Source: Streptomyces ambofaciens ATCC 23877 (GTDB lineage Bacteria > Actinomycetota > Actinomycetes > Streptomycetales > Streptomycetaceae). Taken from it: a stretch of DNA of 64,000 bases. The stretch is from contig NZ_CP012382.1 in NCBI RefSeq assembly GCF_001267885.1, forward strand, positions 3,335,001 through 3,399,000, given 5' to 3'. Below the pieces are notes generated by a model. It saw only the letters and a list, made by a program, of their open reading frames with translations. It was not told the origin of the DNA and ran no database searches. Of the stretch, positions 10,164 through 18,841 are shown piece after piece (within the stretch, counting starts at the first letter, position 1; every line of letters begins with the position of its first letter). Made by a program: the position numbers and the translations under genes.

Positions 10164-11204
10164 CTACTTTTCGCCTGATTCGCCCACGACCGTGAGCGTC
10201 TGACCGGGCAGGATGTGGTCCGGGTCGGTGCCGACGACCTCCTTGTTGCCGACGTACAGCGAGCGCCACCCGCCGTCGACCTCAAGGGAGTCGGCGATGC
10301 CCCAGAGGCTGTCGCCGGAACGGACGGTGTACGAGCCGTCCACGAGCCCTCGCGCCTCGTCCTCACCGCGCGAGGCGTGCCGCCCCGACGCGTCGGACCC
10401 GCGGCCCTCCGCCACCCCTTCCTCGGCCCGGTCGCCGCGGTGCTTGCCCACACCGGATCCCGCGGTGTCGGTGAGGGACGAAGAGCCCTCACTCTGCCCC
10501 GCCTTGTCCGTTTCGTCGCCCTTGGTGGTGGCCGTGGACGGCCTGTCGGACTCCTGCGGGTCGACGGTCGCCGATGGGCCGTTTCCGGCCGTCGTGTCGG
10601 ACTTGGCCGATTCGTCCGCGTCGGCCGACGGGGAGTCAGGCGTCGCCGAGCGCGTGGCCGAAGGCGACCCCCCGGAGGTCCGCCCCGACGCCTCGGCCGA
10701 ACCGGAGGATCCGGCCGACCCGGTGCCGGAGCTCCCGGGCGTCTCGGACGCGGTCGGCGCCCCCGAGCCGTCCGGCGCCTGCGACGAGCCCTCACCCGCC
10801 GACCCCGTGCCGCCGGCCGACGTGCCCGAGTCGTTGCCCAGACCCGCGAGCAGAGCACAGGTCGGCCAGGCGGTGATGCCCTGGTCCGCGTGGAGCCTCT
10901 CGGCGATTCTTATCTGCTGCGAGCGACTGGCCTGATCGGCGCTGGGCGCGTAGTCCAGGCCGCCGTACTGCTCCCAGACGTCCTGCGACAGCTGCAGACC
11001 GCCGTAGTAGCCGTTGCCGCTGTTCTGGCTCCAGGCGCCACCGGTCTCGCACTCGGCGACCCGGTCCCAGTTCGCCCCGTCGGCCGCGTGCGCGCCGGTG
11101 GCGCCGAGCAGCGGGATCGCGATGGCGGAGCCCGTCACTCCGGCGGCGACGACCAGGGCGGGAGCCTGGCGGGGGCGGCGGTGACGACCGTTCCCGGAGA
11201 GCAT
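10164..11204 (-). CDS. Secreted resuscitation-promoting factor with long Ser/Gly linker and LysM domain
   Basis: This is the second Rpf paralog, 346 residues. It has a signal peptide ending near residue 41 (ATGAHAADGA) and an Rpf domain about 42-120 with the catalytic Glu53 in ECETGGAW and '[17 protein letters not shown]'. A roughly 150-residue Ser/Gly/Thr/Asp-rich linker follows, and the C-terminal LysM is 'YTVRSGDSLWGIADSLEVDG' through 'LPGQTLTVVG'. The ATG at 11204 is preferred over an in-frame GTG at 11219 because AAAGGT precedes it. The linker is much longer than in the neighbouring rpfA. No riboswitch is visible here, so the two muralysins appear to be controlled differently although both have a TCACGTGA box. 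Confidence 0.92.
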   Translation of the reverse strand: MLSGNGRHRRPRQAPALVVAAGVTGSAIAIPLLGATGAHAADGANWDRVAECETGGAWSQNSGNGYYGGLQLSQDVWEQYGGLDYAPSADQASRSQQIRIAERLHADQGITAWPTCALLAGLGNDSGTSAGGTGSAGEGSSQAPDGSGAPTASETPGSSGTGSAGSSGSAEASGRTSGGSPSATRSATPDSPSADADESAKSDTTAGNGPSATVDPQESDRPSTATTKGDETDKAGQSEGSSSLTDTAGSGVGKHRGDRAEEGVAEGRGSDASGRHASRGEDEARGLVDGSYTVRSGDSLWGIADSLEVDGGWRSLYVGNKEVVGTDPDHILPGQTLTVVGESGEK

Positions 11205-11272
11205 GCGACGACCTTTCACGAGACAGCGGGGATCGCGCGGCCGTGAGACTCGGGGCCACGTTGATCCGTGAA

Positions 11273-11324
11273 CGTATAGGCAGATGATCGCTTGTCACAA
11301 GTTCATGCCGCGCAGATCACGTGA
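11273..11324 (-). promoter_or_regulatory. Promoter and TCACGTGA box for the second rpf gene
   Basis: Read on the minus strand, TTGTGA (11295-11300) and TATACG (11273-11278) are separated by 16 bases and resemble a housekeeping sigma promoter. The palindrome TCACGTGA lies just upstream at 11317-11324, within a larger inverted arrangement GTGATCTTCACGTGATC. Confidence 0.45.
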
Positions 11325-11346
11325 AGATCACAAAGTTGAGCGCGTG

Positions 11347-12663
11347 TCACTTTTGCGGAGACGTCGAAACGTCTCCGGCCATCGGTGCGACCGGTGTGAA
11401 CGACACGGGCAGGGTGCGCAGTCCTCGCATGATGAGCCCGCCGCGCCAGCGCAGTTGTGCCGGGTCCGCGGCGAGGCTCAGGTCCGGCAGGCGGGTGAGG
11501 AGCGTGGCGAGCGCCGTCTGCCCCTCCAGCCGGGCGAGCGGGGCGCCCAGGCAGTAGTGGATGCCGTGGCCGTACCCGAGGTGCTGGCTGTCACTGCGGG
11601 AGAGGTCCAGGGTGTCGGGGTCCGTGAACCGCTCCGGGTCCCGGTCGGCGGCGGCGAGGACGACCAGGACGGGATCGCCCGCCGCGATGTCCTGCCCGCC
11701 GAGGGTGAGCGGCCGGGTGGCGAAGCGCCAGGTGGCAAGCTCCACCGGACCGTCGTAGCGCAGGAGTTCCTCCACCCCGGTCTCCAGCAGGGCGCGCTCG
11801 CCGTCGGCCAGGGACGACTGCAGACGGGCCCGCTGCTCCGGGTGCGTGAGCAGGGCGTACGTGCCGTTGCCCACCAGGTTCACGGTGGTCTCGAAACCCG
11901 CGAAGAGCAGGATGAAGGCCATGGCCGCGGCCTCGTTCTCGGTGAGGTGCTCACCGTGGTCGGAGGCGCGGATGAGGCCGGAGATGAGGTCCTCCCCGGG
12001 GCCGGGCTCGGGTGTCAGCGCGGCGCGCTTGCGGTGGATGAGGTCGGCGAGGTAACCCCGCATCTTCTTCACCGACCGCGCGACCCCGCCCCGTGGCCCC
12101 CCGCCGTGGCGGATCATCATGCCCGCCCAGTCCCGGAAGTCGTCCTGGTCCTCGCGGGGTACGCCGAGCAGGTCGCAGATGGCGTAGATGGGGAGCGGGA
12201 AGGCGAACTCGTGGATGAGGTCGGCGCTGCCGGTGGCGGCGAACCGGTCGATGAGTCCGTCGGCGAGCTCCTGCACCCGTGGCGCGAACTCGGCCACGCG
12301 GCGCGGGGTGAAGGCCTTGCTGACCAGTCGGCGCAGCCGGGTGTGGTCCGGCGGGTCGATGTTCAGCAGGTGGGTCATCAGTTCGGCCTTGCGCTCCCCC
12401 GGGATGCCGGTCTTGCCCCTGGCGTGCGCGGGCTCGGCGTGGTGGGCCGGGTTCTTGGACAGCCGCGGGTCGGCGAGGGCCTGCCTGGCGTCGGCGTACC
12501 GGGTGACCAGCCAGGCCTCCACACCGCTGGGCAGCCGCGTCCGGTGCACGGGGGCGTGCTCGCGCAGCCACGCGTACGCGGGGTAGGGGTCGCTCGCGAA
12601 CTCCCAGGTGAACAGCTCGGGGACGGGACCCCCGGCGCCGGGGCGGGGCGGATGGCCGGTCAC
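11347..12663 (-). CDS. Cytochrome P450
   Basis: The 438-residue soluble heme monooxygenase is of bacterial CYP type. The oxygen-binding I-helix motif is 'LFAGFETTVN', the K-helix ExxR is 'EELLRYDGPVE', and the heme-ligand loop is 'HLGYGHGIHYCLGAPLARLE' with the thiolate Cys. 'NIDPPDHTRLRRLVSKAFTPRRV' is the typical C-helix region. The GTG start at 12663 overlaps the mazG stop (GTGA), so it is probably co-translated with mazG. No ferredoxin, reductase or biosynthetic genes are adjacent, so electron donors must come from elsewhere and the substrate is unknown. Confidence 0.93.
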   Translation of the reverse strand: MTGHPPRPGAGGPVPELFTWEFASDPYPAYAWLREHAPVHRTRLPSGVEAWLVTRYADARQALADPRLSKNPAHHAEPAHARGKTGIPGERKAELMTHLLNIDPPDHTRLRRLVSKAFTPRRVAEFAPRVQELADGLIDRFAATGSADLIHEFAFPLPIYAICDLLGVPREDQDDFRDWAGMMIRHGGGPRGGVARSVKKMRGYLADLIHRKRAALTPEPGPGEDLISGLIRASDHGEHLTENEAAAMAFILLFAGFETTVNLVGNGTYALLTHPEQRARLQSSLADGERALLETGVEELLRYDGPVELATWRFATRPLTLGGQDIAAGDPVLVVLAAADRDPERFTDPDTLDLSRSDSQHLGYGHGIHYCLGAPLARLEGQTALATLLTRLPDLSLAADPAQLRWRGGLIMRGLRTLPVSFTPVAPMAGDVSTSPQK

Positions 12664-13634
12664 CCCTCGACCTCCCTGATCGCGTCCCGGTAGGCGCGGG
12701 CCGCCGCTCTCAGGGCCGCCTCCGGGTCCGTGCCCTCGGCCTCGGCGCGTGCGGCGAGGGACAGGAGTTCGTAGCCGATCCCCTCGCCGGAGGGGAGCGG
12801 GACGGTGAGGCCCGCCGTACGGACCCGGGAGGCGAGCTTGGCGGCGAGGGCGAGGCCGGGCTGGCCGAGCGGGACGCCCTCGGTGACCGAGGTGCGCTGC
12901 TTCTCGGCGGCCTTGGTGCGCAGCCAGTGCTCCCTGACCTCCTCGGGGGTGGTCGCCGTCTCGTCGCCGAAGACGTGCGGGTGGCGGTGGATCAGTTTGG
13001 TGACGATGGTGCCGGCCACGTCGTCGACGGAGAACGGTGCGTCGGGGTCCTCCTCGGCGATGCGGGCGTGGAAGACGACCTGGAGGAGTACGTCGCCCAG
13101 CTCCTCGCGGAGTTCGTCGCGGTCGCCGTCCTCGATCGCCTCGACGAGCTCGTACGCCTCCTCGATGGCGTACTTGGCCAGCCCCTCGTGGGTGCGCCGG
13201 GACGACCAGGGGCATTCGACGCGGATGCGGTCCATGACCTGGACGAGGTCGAGGAGGCGGGCGCCCGGGAGGTCGTAGGAGGCGGGGAGCAGCTCAAGGT
13301 CCGGCATCCGCAGACGGCCGGAGCCGGCGAGGCGGGCCAGTCCGTCGGTGAGCGCGGGCTCGCCCTCGCCGGTCGCCACGACCACCACCGTGCGGCCGCC
13401 GGCGCAGGCCGCGACCAGTTCCTCGGCGGTCGGGGCCCCCTCGTCGACCCGTAGGCCCGCCTCGCGCAGGTACGGCAGCTGCGGGTGCGCCGCGTCGGCG
13501 CACAGCACGCGGTCGGCGGCGCGCAGGGCCTGCCAGGCGGGCCAGGACAGCAGACCGGGGGCCACACGGTGGCTCGTGGTGAGCAGGACGATGCGGCCGG
13601 GGTCGGGGGTGGCGTCGGAGCTGTGTGCGTTCAC
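12660..13634 (-). CDS. mazG: MazG nucleoside triphosphate pyrophosphohydrolase
   Basis: This 324-residue protein has two parts. The N-terminal half (about 1-110) resembles the degenerate tetrapyrrole-methylase-like domain of mycobacterial MazG. The C-terminal MazG domain shows the metal-binding helices EEAYELVEAIEDGD and ELREELGDVLLQVVFHARIA. MazG hydrolyses noncanonical or excess NTPs to NMPs and pyrophosphate, which protects nucleic acids from mutagenic nucleotides. 'RTKAAEKQRTSVTEGVP' and 'PALALAAKL'-like sequence follow as in the family. The GTG at 13634 gives the expected length; an upstream start at 13667 is less likely. It overlaps the P450 gene. Confidence 0.9.
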   Translation of the reverse strand: MNAHSSDATPDPGRIVLLTTSHRVAPGLLSWPAWQALRAADRVLCADAAHPQLPYLREAGLRVDEGAPTAEELVAACAGGRTVVVVATGEGEPALTDGLARLAGSGRLRMPDLELLPASYDLPGARLLDLVQVMDRIRVECPWSSRRTHEGLAKYAIEEAYELVEAIEDGDRDELREELGDVLLQVVFHARIAEEDPDAPFSVDDVAGTIVTKLIHRHPHVFGDETATTPEEVREHWLRTKAAEKQRTSVTEGVPLGQPGLALAAKLASRVRTAGLTVPLPSGEGIGYELLSLAARAEAEGTDPEAALRAAARAYRDAIREVEG

Positions 13635-13751
13635 GATCAGAAACGTAACGCACGCGGCGGACGGCACCCCGAGTCGTCCACAGGGGCCGTCCGCCGTCCA
13701 CAGGGCGGTTCCCGGGGCCCGTCCGCCGGCGGGCGGGCCCTCGCGGGAGCG

Positions 13752-14399
13752 TTACGCCGTCTGCTGGGTGCGCTGCGCCGTGATTTCCCGCAGCCACGGC
13801 GTCTTCGTGTCGACGCGGCTGCTCTTCTGGACGTCCCAGTCGCCGTAGCGGGGATTGAGGTCGACGTCCAGCTCGGCCGAGGCCTTGGACAGGGCCTGCC
13901 AGAACTCGGGACGGCTGGTGTCGGTGCCGAGGCTCTCGGCGAGCTTCTGGGCCTCCAGCTGGAGGCGGAGGTTCTCGTCGAGGCGCTCCGGGGGGACGCC
14001 GTACTGCTGCAGCCAGACCGTCTCCAGCTCCTTGGCGCCGCCGGCCTGCTCCTCCAGTCCGCCGCGCATCTCCTGCACCTCCCTGCGGCTGACGGTCACC
14101 CCCGCCTCCTGGGCGGCGCGGTGCAGGACCCGGTCGAGGACCATGCTGTGCAGGGTGTCGCGGGTGAGGGTGCCGGTGCGGGCGAGGACCTGCTGGTACT
14201 GGGTGTCGTCCGGGACGGCGGCCCGCTGTGCCTCGCGCACCTCGTCGACGCGGTTCTCCAGCTGGGCGACGGTGATCCGCTGGTCGCCGACGACGGCCGC
14301 CGATCCCGGATGCGCGTCGTTGCCGCAGGCGGTGAGCAGGGGCGCCGCGGCGGCGATCGCGGCGGTGAGCAGGAGCGCGGTGCGACGGCGGCGGTGCAA
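13752..14399 (-). CDS. SurA N-terminal domain-containing lipoprotein
   Basis: This 215-residue protein starts with basic residues, a hydrophobic stretch and the lipobox LLTACG (Cys at residue 26). It should be lipidated and anchored on the outer face of the membrane. The mature part ('AAVVGDQRITVAQLENRVDEV' onward) matches the helical SurA chaperone N-terminal region, without the PPIase (parvulin) domain. It may act as an extracytoplasmic folding factor. The start codon is TTG at 14399, supported by a clear GGGAGG seven bases upstream; an ATG 49 codons further upstream would put the signal peptide in the wrong place. It is followed by mazG and P450 on the same strand. Confidence 0.85.
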   Translation of the reverse strand: MHRRRRTALLLTAAIAAAAPLLTACGNDAHPGSAAVVGDQRITVAQLENRVDEVREAQRAAVPDDTQYQQVLARTGTLTRDTLHSMVLDRVLHRAAQEAGVTVSRREVQEMRGGLEEQAGGAKELETVWLQQYGVPPERLDENLRLQLEAQKLAESLGTDTSRPEFWQALSKASAELDVDLNPRYGDWDVQKSSRVDTKTPWLREITAQRTQQTA

Positions 14400-14504
14400 G
14401 GAAGCCTCCCGTTGGAGAGTGCAATAGACAGGTGCGGCGCCCGGCGCCGCCACCAGGGGTGGTGGTCGGGCGACGGGCGGGCGCACAGAGTCTCGCGATG
14501 ATCG

Positions 14505-14533
14505 ATGGTAGGCAGTGGCCCGGCTCTGGCCAA
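14505..14533 (-). promoter_or_regulatory. Promoter for the SurA-mazG-P450 unit
   Basis: Read on the minus strand, TTGGCC (14528-14533) and TACCAT (14505-14510) are separated by 17 bases, which is close to the housekeeping sigma consensus. It lies 106 bases upstream of the TTG start. No experimental support. Confidence 0.4.
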
Positions 14534-14612
14534 CCCATTCGACCAACGATTCACCGGGACTTCGGGCACCGCCGCGCCGTCCGCGCGGTCGTCCGGGCCG
14601 AGGGCGCGGTCG

Positions 14613-16145
14613 TCAGCCGCGTACCTGGCCGAGCCACTGGAGGGTGCGCCGGACCTCGGCCGCCACCGGATGGCCGGGGCCGTGGCGGCGCTCCACGTCG
14701 TGCAGGAGCCGGGCCAGGGTCTCGTGGGCGGCGGCGCGGTCGCCGACGGCGAGCAGCAGGTGGCCGATGCGGCGGCGGACGTCGTGGGCGAGGTCGGGGT
14801 CGCCCGCGACGTACTGGTTCTCGTAGTACGGCAGCAGGGCGCGGTACTCGGCGAGGGCGGCGGCGGGTTCGCCGAGCTGCTCCAGGCACTGGGCGGCGTC
14901 GTAGCGGTGGCGCAGGGACTGCGGGTCGGCCTGGCCCGCCTCGGCGGCGCGCTCGTCGGCGAGGCGGCGCAGCTCGGGCAGGGCGCGCCGGTACTGGCCG
15001 TCGTCCATGAGGGTGGCCGCGTACTGCCTGCGGAGGGTGCGGACGACCGGGGAGCGTTCGCCGTGCTGTTCGGCGGCGGCGGGCAGGATCGCGCCGAGGA
15101 CGTCGACGGCCTGGGTGATGCGGCCCTCGCCGAGCAGGCGCTTGACGTCGTCGACGGCTCGGGCGACGTCCGGCTTCTCGGCCTCGGCCACGGGCGGGAC
15201 GGGGGCAGGCTGCGGCGCGGGGGTCAGGGCCCGGTCCGGCCAGGGGGCGTGCGGGCGCACGAAGGGGCGGGTGGGGTCGAGGGGGCCGCCGGTGGGCACG
15301 CCACGCGCGGGCAGCAGCAGCGCCAGGTGCTCGTAGACCTCCTGGGCGGAGGCGGGGCGGTGTTGCGGGTCCTTGGCGAGCAGGCGCAGGACCAGGGCTT
15401 CGAGCGCCTCGGGGACCTCGGGGCGGATGTGGCGTACGGGCTGCGGCGGCTCGTACAGGTGCCGGTGGAGCACGCCGAGGGCCGTGGAGCCGGAGAACGG
15501 GACGTCTCCGCTGAGCAGTTCGTGCAGGAGTACGCCGAGTGCGTAGAGGTCGGTGTAGGGGCCGACGGCGCCGCCCATCGCCTGCTCGGGCGCCATGTAG
15601 GCGGGCGAGCCTATGGGGGTGCCGGTGTGGGTGAGACGGGTGGTGTCGGCGTCCATCACGGAGGCGACGCCGAGGTCGAGGACGGTGACGGTGCCGTCCT
15701 GCTTCACCATCACGTTGCGGGGCTTGAGGTCGCGGTGGACGATCGGCACGGCGTGCACGGCGCTCAGTACGGCGCACAGCTGCGCGGCCACGGCGACCGC
15801 CCACTGCCACGGGTAGGGGTCGCGCTCGGCGAGGTGGTCGGAGAGGTCGGCGCCGTCGACGTACTGCATGACGAGGAAGAGCTCCTCGCCCTCGCTGCCC
15901 GCGTCGTGCACGGTGACGAGGCCGGGGTGGTCGACCTGGGCGGTCACCCGGCACTCGCGGACGAACCGGCGGCGCAGTTCGTCGGCCTCCTGGCCGGCCA
16001 CCTTGTCGGGGCGCAGCAGCTTCACCGCCACGCGCCGGTCCAGCCGCCGGTCGTAGGCCGTCCAGACCTGTCCCATGCCGCCTTGTCCGATGAGCGCGGA
16101 CAGTTCGTACCGGTCGGCGACGACGCGTCCCGCCGTCACGGTCAC
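14613..16145 (-). CDS. Soluble Ser/Thr protein kinase with TPR-like C-terminus
   Basis: This 510-residue Hanks-type kinase has a glycine loop at residues 20-25 (GQGGMG), ATP-anchoring Lys42 (VAVKLL), catalytic loop HRDLKPRN (137-144) and magnesium motif DLG (157-159, in place of the usual DFG). 'GSPAYMAPEQ' marks the end of the activation segment. After about residue 300 there is a Pro-rich hinge and then helical repeats resembling TPRs up to the C-terminus, a possible substrate- or partner-binding module. Unlike PknB types it has no transmembrane segment or extracellular sensor. The GTG at 16145 overlaps the stop of the upstream membrane protein gene (GTGA), so the two are coupled, and the membrane protein may tether or sense for the kinase. 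Confidence 0.9.
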   Translation of the reverse strand: MTVTAGRVVADRYELSALIGQGGMGQVWTAYDRRLDRRVAVKLLRPDKVAGQEADELRRRFVRECRVTAQVDHPGLVTVHDAGSEGEELFLVMQYVDGADLSDHLAERDPYPWQWAVAVAAQLCAVLSAVHAVPIVHRDLKPRNVMVKQDGTVTVLDLGVASVMDADTTRLTHTGTPIGSPAYMAPEQAMGGAVGPYTDLYALGVLLHELLSGDVPFSGSTALGVLHRHLYEPPQPVRHIRPEVPEALEALVLRLLAKDPQHRPASAQEVYEHLALLLPARGVPTGGPLDPTRPFVRPHAPWPDRALTPAPQPAPVPPVAEAEKPDVARAVDDVKRLLGEGRITQAVDVLGAILPAAAEQHGERSPVVRTLRRQYAATLMDDGQYRRALPELRRLADERAAEAGQADPQSLRHRYDAAQCLEQLGEPAAALAEYRALLPYYENQYVAGDPDLAHDVRRRIGHLLLAVGDRAAAHETLARLLHDVERRHGPGHPVAAEVRRTLQWLGQVRG

Positions 16146-16786
16146 CTGGCGTCCCCGGGGCCGCCGTTGCCGCCATGCCCGCCGCTGCCGCCGCTGTCGT
16201 GCTTGCGGAGGTAGTCGCTGAGCTCGTCGAGTTCGGCGCGGACCTGATCGATGCGGGCGGGCTGGGGGGTGCGCGGGGGTGCGGGGGGCGGGGTGGGCGT
16301 CTGCTGGGGCTGCGGGGCCTGGTACGGGAGCGGGGCCTGCTGCGGGGACGGGTGCGGGGGCGCGGCGGTGTAGGGGTACGCGGGCTGCGGGTGTCCGTAT
16401 CCGGTGACCGGGGGTCCGGGTGGCGGGTAGCCGGTGTGGAGGGGCGCCTGGTGGTGCCGGATGTCCGCGTACAGGAAGTAGCCGGCGCAGACACAGGCGT
16501 TGAGCAGCAGGATGATCATGCCCGCGGTGCCGTTCGGCGTGCTGAAGTCGTCCGTGTCGTCGGTGGCGAGGAAGCCGAAGCCGACCACCAGGACGGCGGC
16601 CGTTGCCGCGAAGACCCACCAGTCGCGCGGTCTGCGGGACACGATGGCCGCGTAGAGGGTCGATATCCAGGCGAGGAACCCGAGGCTCAGCAGGGGGAGC
16701 GCCACGAAGAAGACACGCAGCAGGACCAGCACCGCGGTGTGGGGGCGGCGCGGCGGCGGTGGCGGCACAAAGCCCTGGCCGTGCAT
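16142..16786 (-). CDS. Multi-pass membrane protein with Pro-rich tail, coupled to the kinase gene
   Basis: The function of this 214-residue protein is not known. Three or four hydrophobic segments lie between residues 17 and 115. They are followed by a roughly 70-residue Pro/Gln/Tyr-rich stretch and a short C-terminal helix ('IDQVRAELDELSDYLRKHD') ending in a Gly-rich tail. The start ATG follows AGGAGA. It overlaps the kinase gene by four bases, and such overlap usually means the products work together. A membrane anchor or stress sensor for the kinase is a reasonable inference only. Confidence 0.75.
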   Translation of the reverse strand: MHGQGFVPPPPPRRPHTAVLVLLRVFFVALPLLSLGFLAWISTLYAAIVSRRPRDWWVFAATAAVLVVGFGFLATDDTDDFSTPNGTAGMIILLLNACVCAGYFLYADIRHHQAPLHTGYPPPGPPVTGYGHPQPAYPYTAAPPHPSPQQAPLPYQAPQPQQTPTPPPAPPRTPQPARIDQVRAELDELSDYLRKHDSGGSGGHGGNGGPGDAR

Positions 16787-16930
16787 GACTTCTCCTGAAG
16801 ACCTGATGAGGCGGACACACCGGAAGGACCCGTGTGGGGTCGAGCGTATAGGCCGACACGGACCAGCGGTCCCGGGTTGTACCGAACCGTTGTCGTGCTG
16901 GTCACTTCCCGTGTCCGGCCCGCCCGCCGG

Positions 16931-16965
16931 GCCGTCGGACGCGCCGTCGGACGGGCCGTCGGACG
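16931..16965. repeat. Three copies of GCCGTCGGACG at 12-bp period
   Basis: Exact 11-base units start at 16931, 16943 and 16955. They lie in the 302-base gap 16787-17088, which otherwise holds only the presumed promoter of the membrane-protein/kinase genes; I see no gene in it. Confidence 0.6.
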
Positions 16966-17088
16966 GGAGCCGGGGCGGTCGTCGAGGGCGCGTCCGGGCC
17001 GGGGCCCGGCGGCGTCACGACGCGTCCGGCGCGTCGAGCGGCTGAGCCGTACGGCGGCCCGCCGCGACCCGCTCCCGCCGGGTACGGG

Positions 17089-17832
17089 TCACAGGGGATG
17101 CCGCATCCAGACGTTCGGCTCGACGTACACCGCGTACCCGCGCTCCGGTTCACAGCGCACCGGCACCAGGGCGCCGGGGACCTCCACGTCCCCGGCGGTG
17201 TCGAAGGGCAGTCCCGTCCAGCTCCGCCACTGCTCCAGCGAACCGGAGACGGTCATGGAGGCCGGGGCCACGGAGTCGAGGGTGGCGCCGGCCCGGGCGT
17301 GGACGCGCAGCCAGGGGTCGTGGGGCAGGCCGTCGGGACGCAGGCGGCGGGCGTACTCCTCGATGGGGGCGTGCGGTTCGAGGTGCTTGGCGCTGGGGCG
17401 GACGGGCGCGACGACCTCGCGGAAGCCGCGGGCGCGGGCGTTGTCCCGCAGGGCGGCGAGCATCCGGCCGGACAGACCGAGCCCTTGCGCGTGCGGGGCG
17501 ACGGTGACGGAGATGGCGCTGACGGTGTCGGTGGGGTCGCCGCGGCGCAGGTCGCCGAAGGCCCAGACGAGCACCTCGCCCCAGCCCCGGGCGGGCAGGG
17601 TGCCGCGCCCTTCGCGGTGCAGCGCGAACGGCACGCTGTGGCCGTGGGCGACGACCTCGCCGTGCTCGTCCTCGGCGAACTGCACGTACTCGGGCAGCTC
17701 GACGGCGATGCGCGGGTAGTGGGCGTTGCCCGAGAGGTCCTCCACGGCGAAGGCGGGCCAGCTGTCGGGCATTTCGCGGACCCGGTCCAGCATCTCCGGG
17801 CGCTCGGCGAGGCTCGATATCTTCAGCTCCAT
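17089..17832 (-). CDS. GNAT family N-acetyltransferase
   Basis: This 247-residue protein has the acetyl-CoA binding A motif in 'ISVTVAPHAQGLGLSGRMLAALRDNARARGF', where V-x-P-x-x-Q-G-x-G-L-S/G-x-x contacts the pyrophosphate. The rest of the fold is consistent, with an N-terminal 'FAVEDLSGNAHYPRIAVELP'. The acyl acceptor cannot be predicted. The start ATG gives a complete fold; the preceding bases lack a strong ribosome binding site. It is probably a single-gene unit between the kinase locus and the HNH lipoprotein gene. Confidence 0.83.
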   Translation of the reverse strand: MELKISSLAERPEMLDRVREMPDSWPAFAVEDLSGNAHYPRIAVELPEYVQFAEDEHGEVVAHGHSVPFALHREGRGTLPARGWGEVLVWAFGDLRRGDPTDTVSAISVTVAPHAQGLGLSGRMLAALRDNARARGFREVVAPVRPSAKHLEPHAPIEEYARRLRPDGLPHDPWLRVHARAGATLDSVAPASMTVSGSLEQWRSWTGLPFDTAGDVEVPGALVPVRCEPERGYAVYVEPNVWMRHPL

Positions 17833-17927
17833 GCGGTCACCGTAGACAGGACGGCGGACGGCCCGGTAACGGATTTCGGGACGGCCGACGCCCGGAATCG
17901 TCGCTCACCGGCCCACCCGGTCCCGTG

Positions 17928-18698
17928 TCAGCCGCCGCACTGCCGCAGCATCGCCTGCCGGTCCGGTGCGGTCACCGGGAGTGCGTACTTGGCGGCGACC
18001 TGGGCGAAGCGGACCGCGTACGCGCACCGGACCGACTTGTTCGGCGGCAGCCAGGACGCCGGACCGGAGTCCCGCTTGGCGGAGTTGGCGCGGCCCTCGA
18101 CGGGGAGGAGGTTGAGCGGGTCGTTGGCCAGTTGTTCGCGCTTGCTCTCCGCCCACCGCGAGGAACCCATCTGCCAGCTGTAGGACAGGGGCACGACGTG
18201 GTCGATCTGGACCTCGCTCGCCTCCTGCTTGCGCCACTCGATGGTGGTGCGGGTGTACGGGTCGTCCAGCGTCATGGCGACGACCACGCAGTCGGAGCCG
18301 GAGCGGAAGCGCAGGTCCTCGCCGTCGCGCCGCAGAAGGTCGTTGCGGGTGTCGCAGCCGTTCCTGGCCAGGGGCACCCCGTCCGCCGAGTCCATCCACG
18401 CGTAGCCGAACTCGTCACGGTCGTACCCCGTCCTGGGACCGCGCCCCTTGGTCCGCAGGCCGTCGATGAGGTCCCGGGCCGCCGCCTCCTGGGCGTCGCC
18501 CGTGACCGGGGCGAGGCCGGGGCCGGTTCCGTCCGGGTTGCGCAGGGGGCTGACGGCCTGCCCCGCGGCCGGTGCCTCGGCACCGCCGCCGGGTGGCGAG
18601 GACCCCTCACCGTCGAGGCCCTCGCAACCGGTGACCAGGGTCAGGGCGAGGACCGCGGCCGCGGCCCGTCCGGTACGGATCCTGCTGTGCCGCGTCAT
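17928..18698 (-). CDS. HNH-family (DUF1524/GmrSD-type) nuclease domain lipoprotein
   Basis: The 256-residue product has a Sec/lipoprotein signal (lipobox LVTGC, Cys25) and a C-terminal nuclease-like domain of the DUF1524 type. That domain carries the metal-finger motif 'QIDHVVPLSYSWQMGS', 'LANDPLNLLPVEGRANSAKRD' and 'SWLPPN', and it has Cys pairs (including the C-terminal QCGG) that could form disulfides. In Streptomyces such proteins are surface-exposed or secreted; a role in degrading extracellular DNA is inferred. It is transcribed divergently from the MT0933-like gene, with a palindrome in the shared upstream region. Confidence 0.85.
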   Translation of the reverse strand: MTRHSRIRTGRAAAAVLALTLVTGCEGLDGEGSSPPGGGAEAPAAGQAVSPLRNPDGTGPGLAPVTGDAQEAAARDLIDGLRTKGRGPRTGYDRDEFGYAWMDSADGVPLARNGCDTRNDLLRRDGEDLRFRSGSDCVVVAMTLDDPYTRTTIEWRKQEASEVQIDHVVPLSYSWQMGSSRWAESKREQLANDPLNLLPVEGRANSAKRDSGPASWLPPNKSVRCAYAVRFAQVAAKYALPVTAPDRQAMLRQCGG

Positions 18699-18782
18699 GC
18701 GTGCCCTCCCCTTGCCGTGCGCCGTACCACCGTAGCGAGGGAGAGGTCCAGACCATAGGGGGCCTTAGCGGTCCATAGTGGG

Positions 18783-18797
18783 CATATGAGACATATC
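18783..18797. promoter_or_regulatory. Palindrome CATATGAGACATATC between divergent genes
   Basis: ATATG (18784-18788) and CATAT (18792-18796) are perfectly inverted around AGA. The site is AT-rich in a GC-rich background, is about 45 bases upstream of the small-protein start and lies in the 143-base divergent region with the HNH gene. It could be an operator or overlap a -10 element. Confidence 0.4.
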
Positions 18798-18841
18798 TGC
18801 CGTACGGTCGACTGTGAGTCACGTCCCGGAAGGAGCTCTGC

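Noticed and set aside
11347..12663. P450 as part of a secondary-metabolite gene cluster
   Set aside because: It is translationally coupled to mazG in a housekeeping context, with no polyketide, peptide or terpene biosynthetic genes around.
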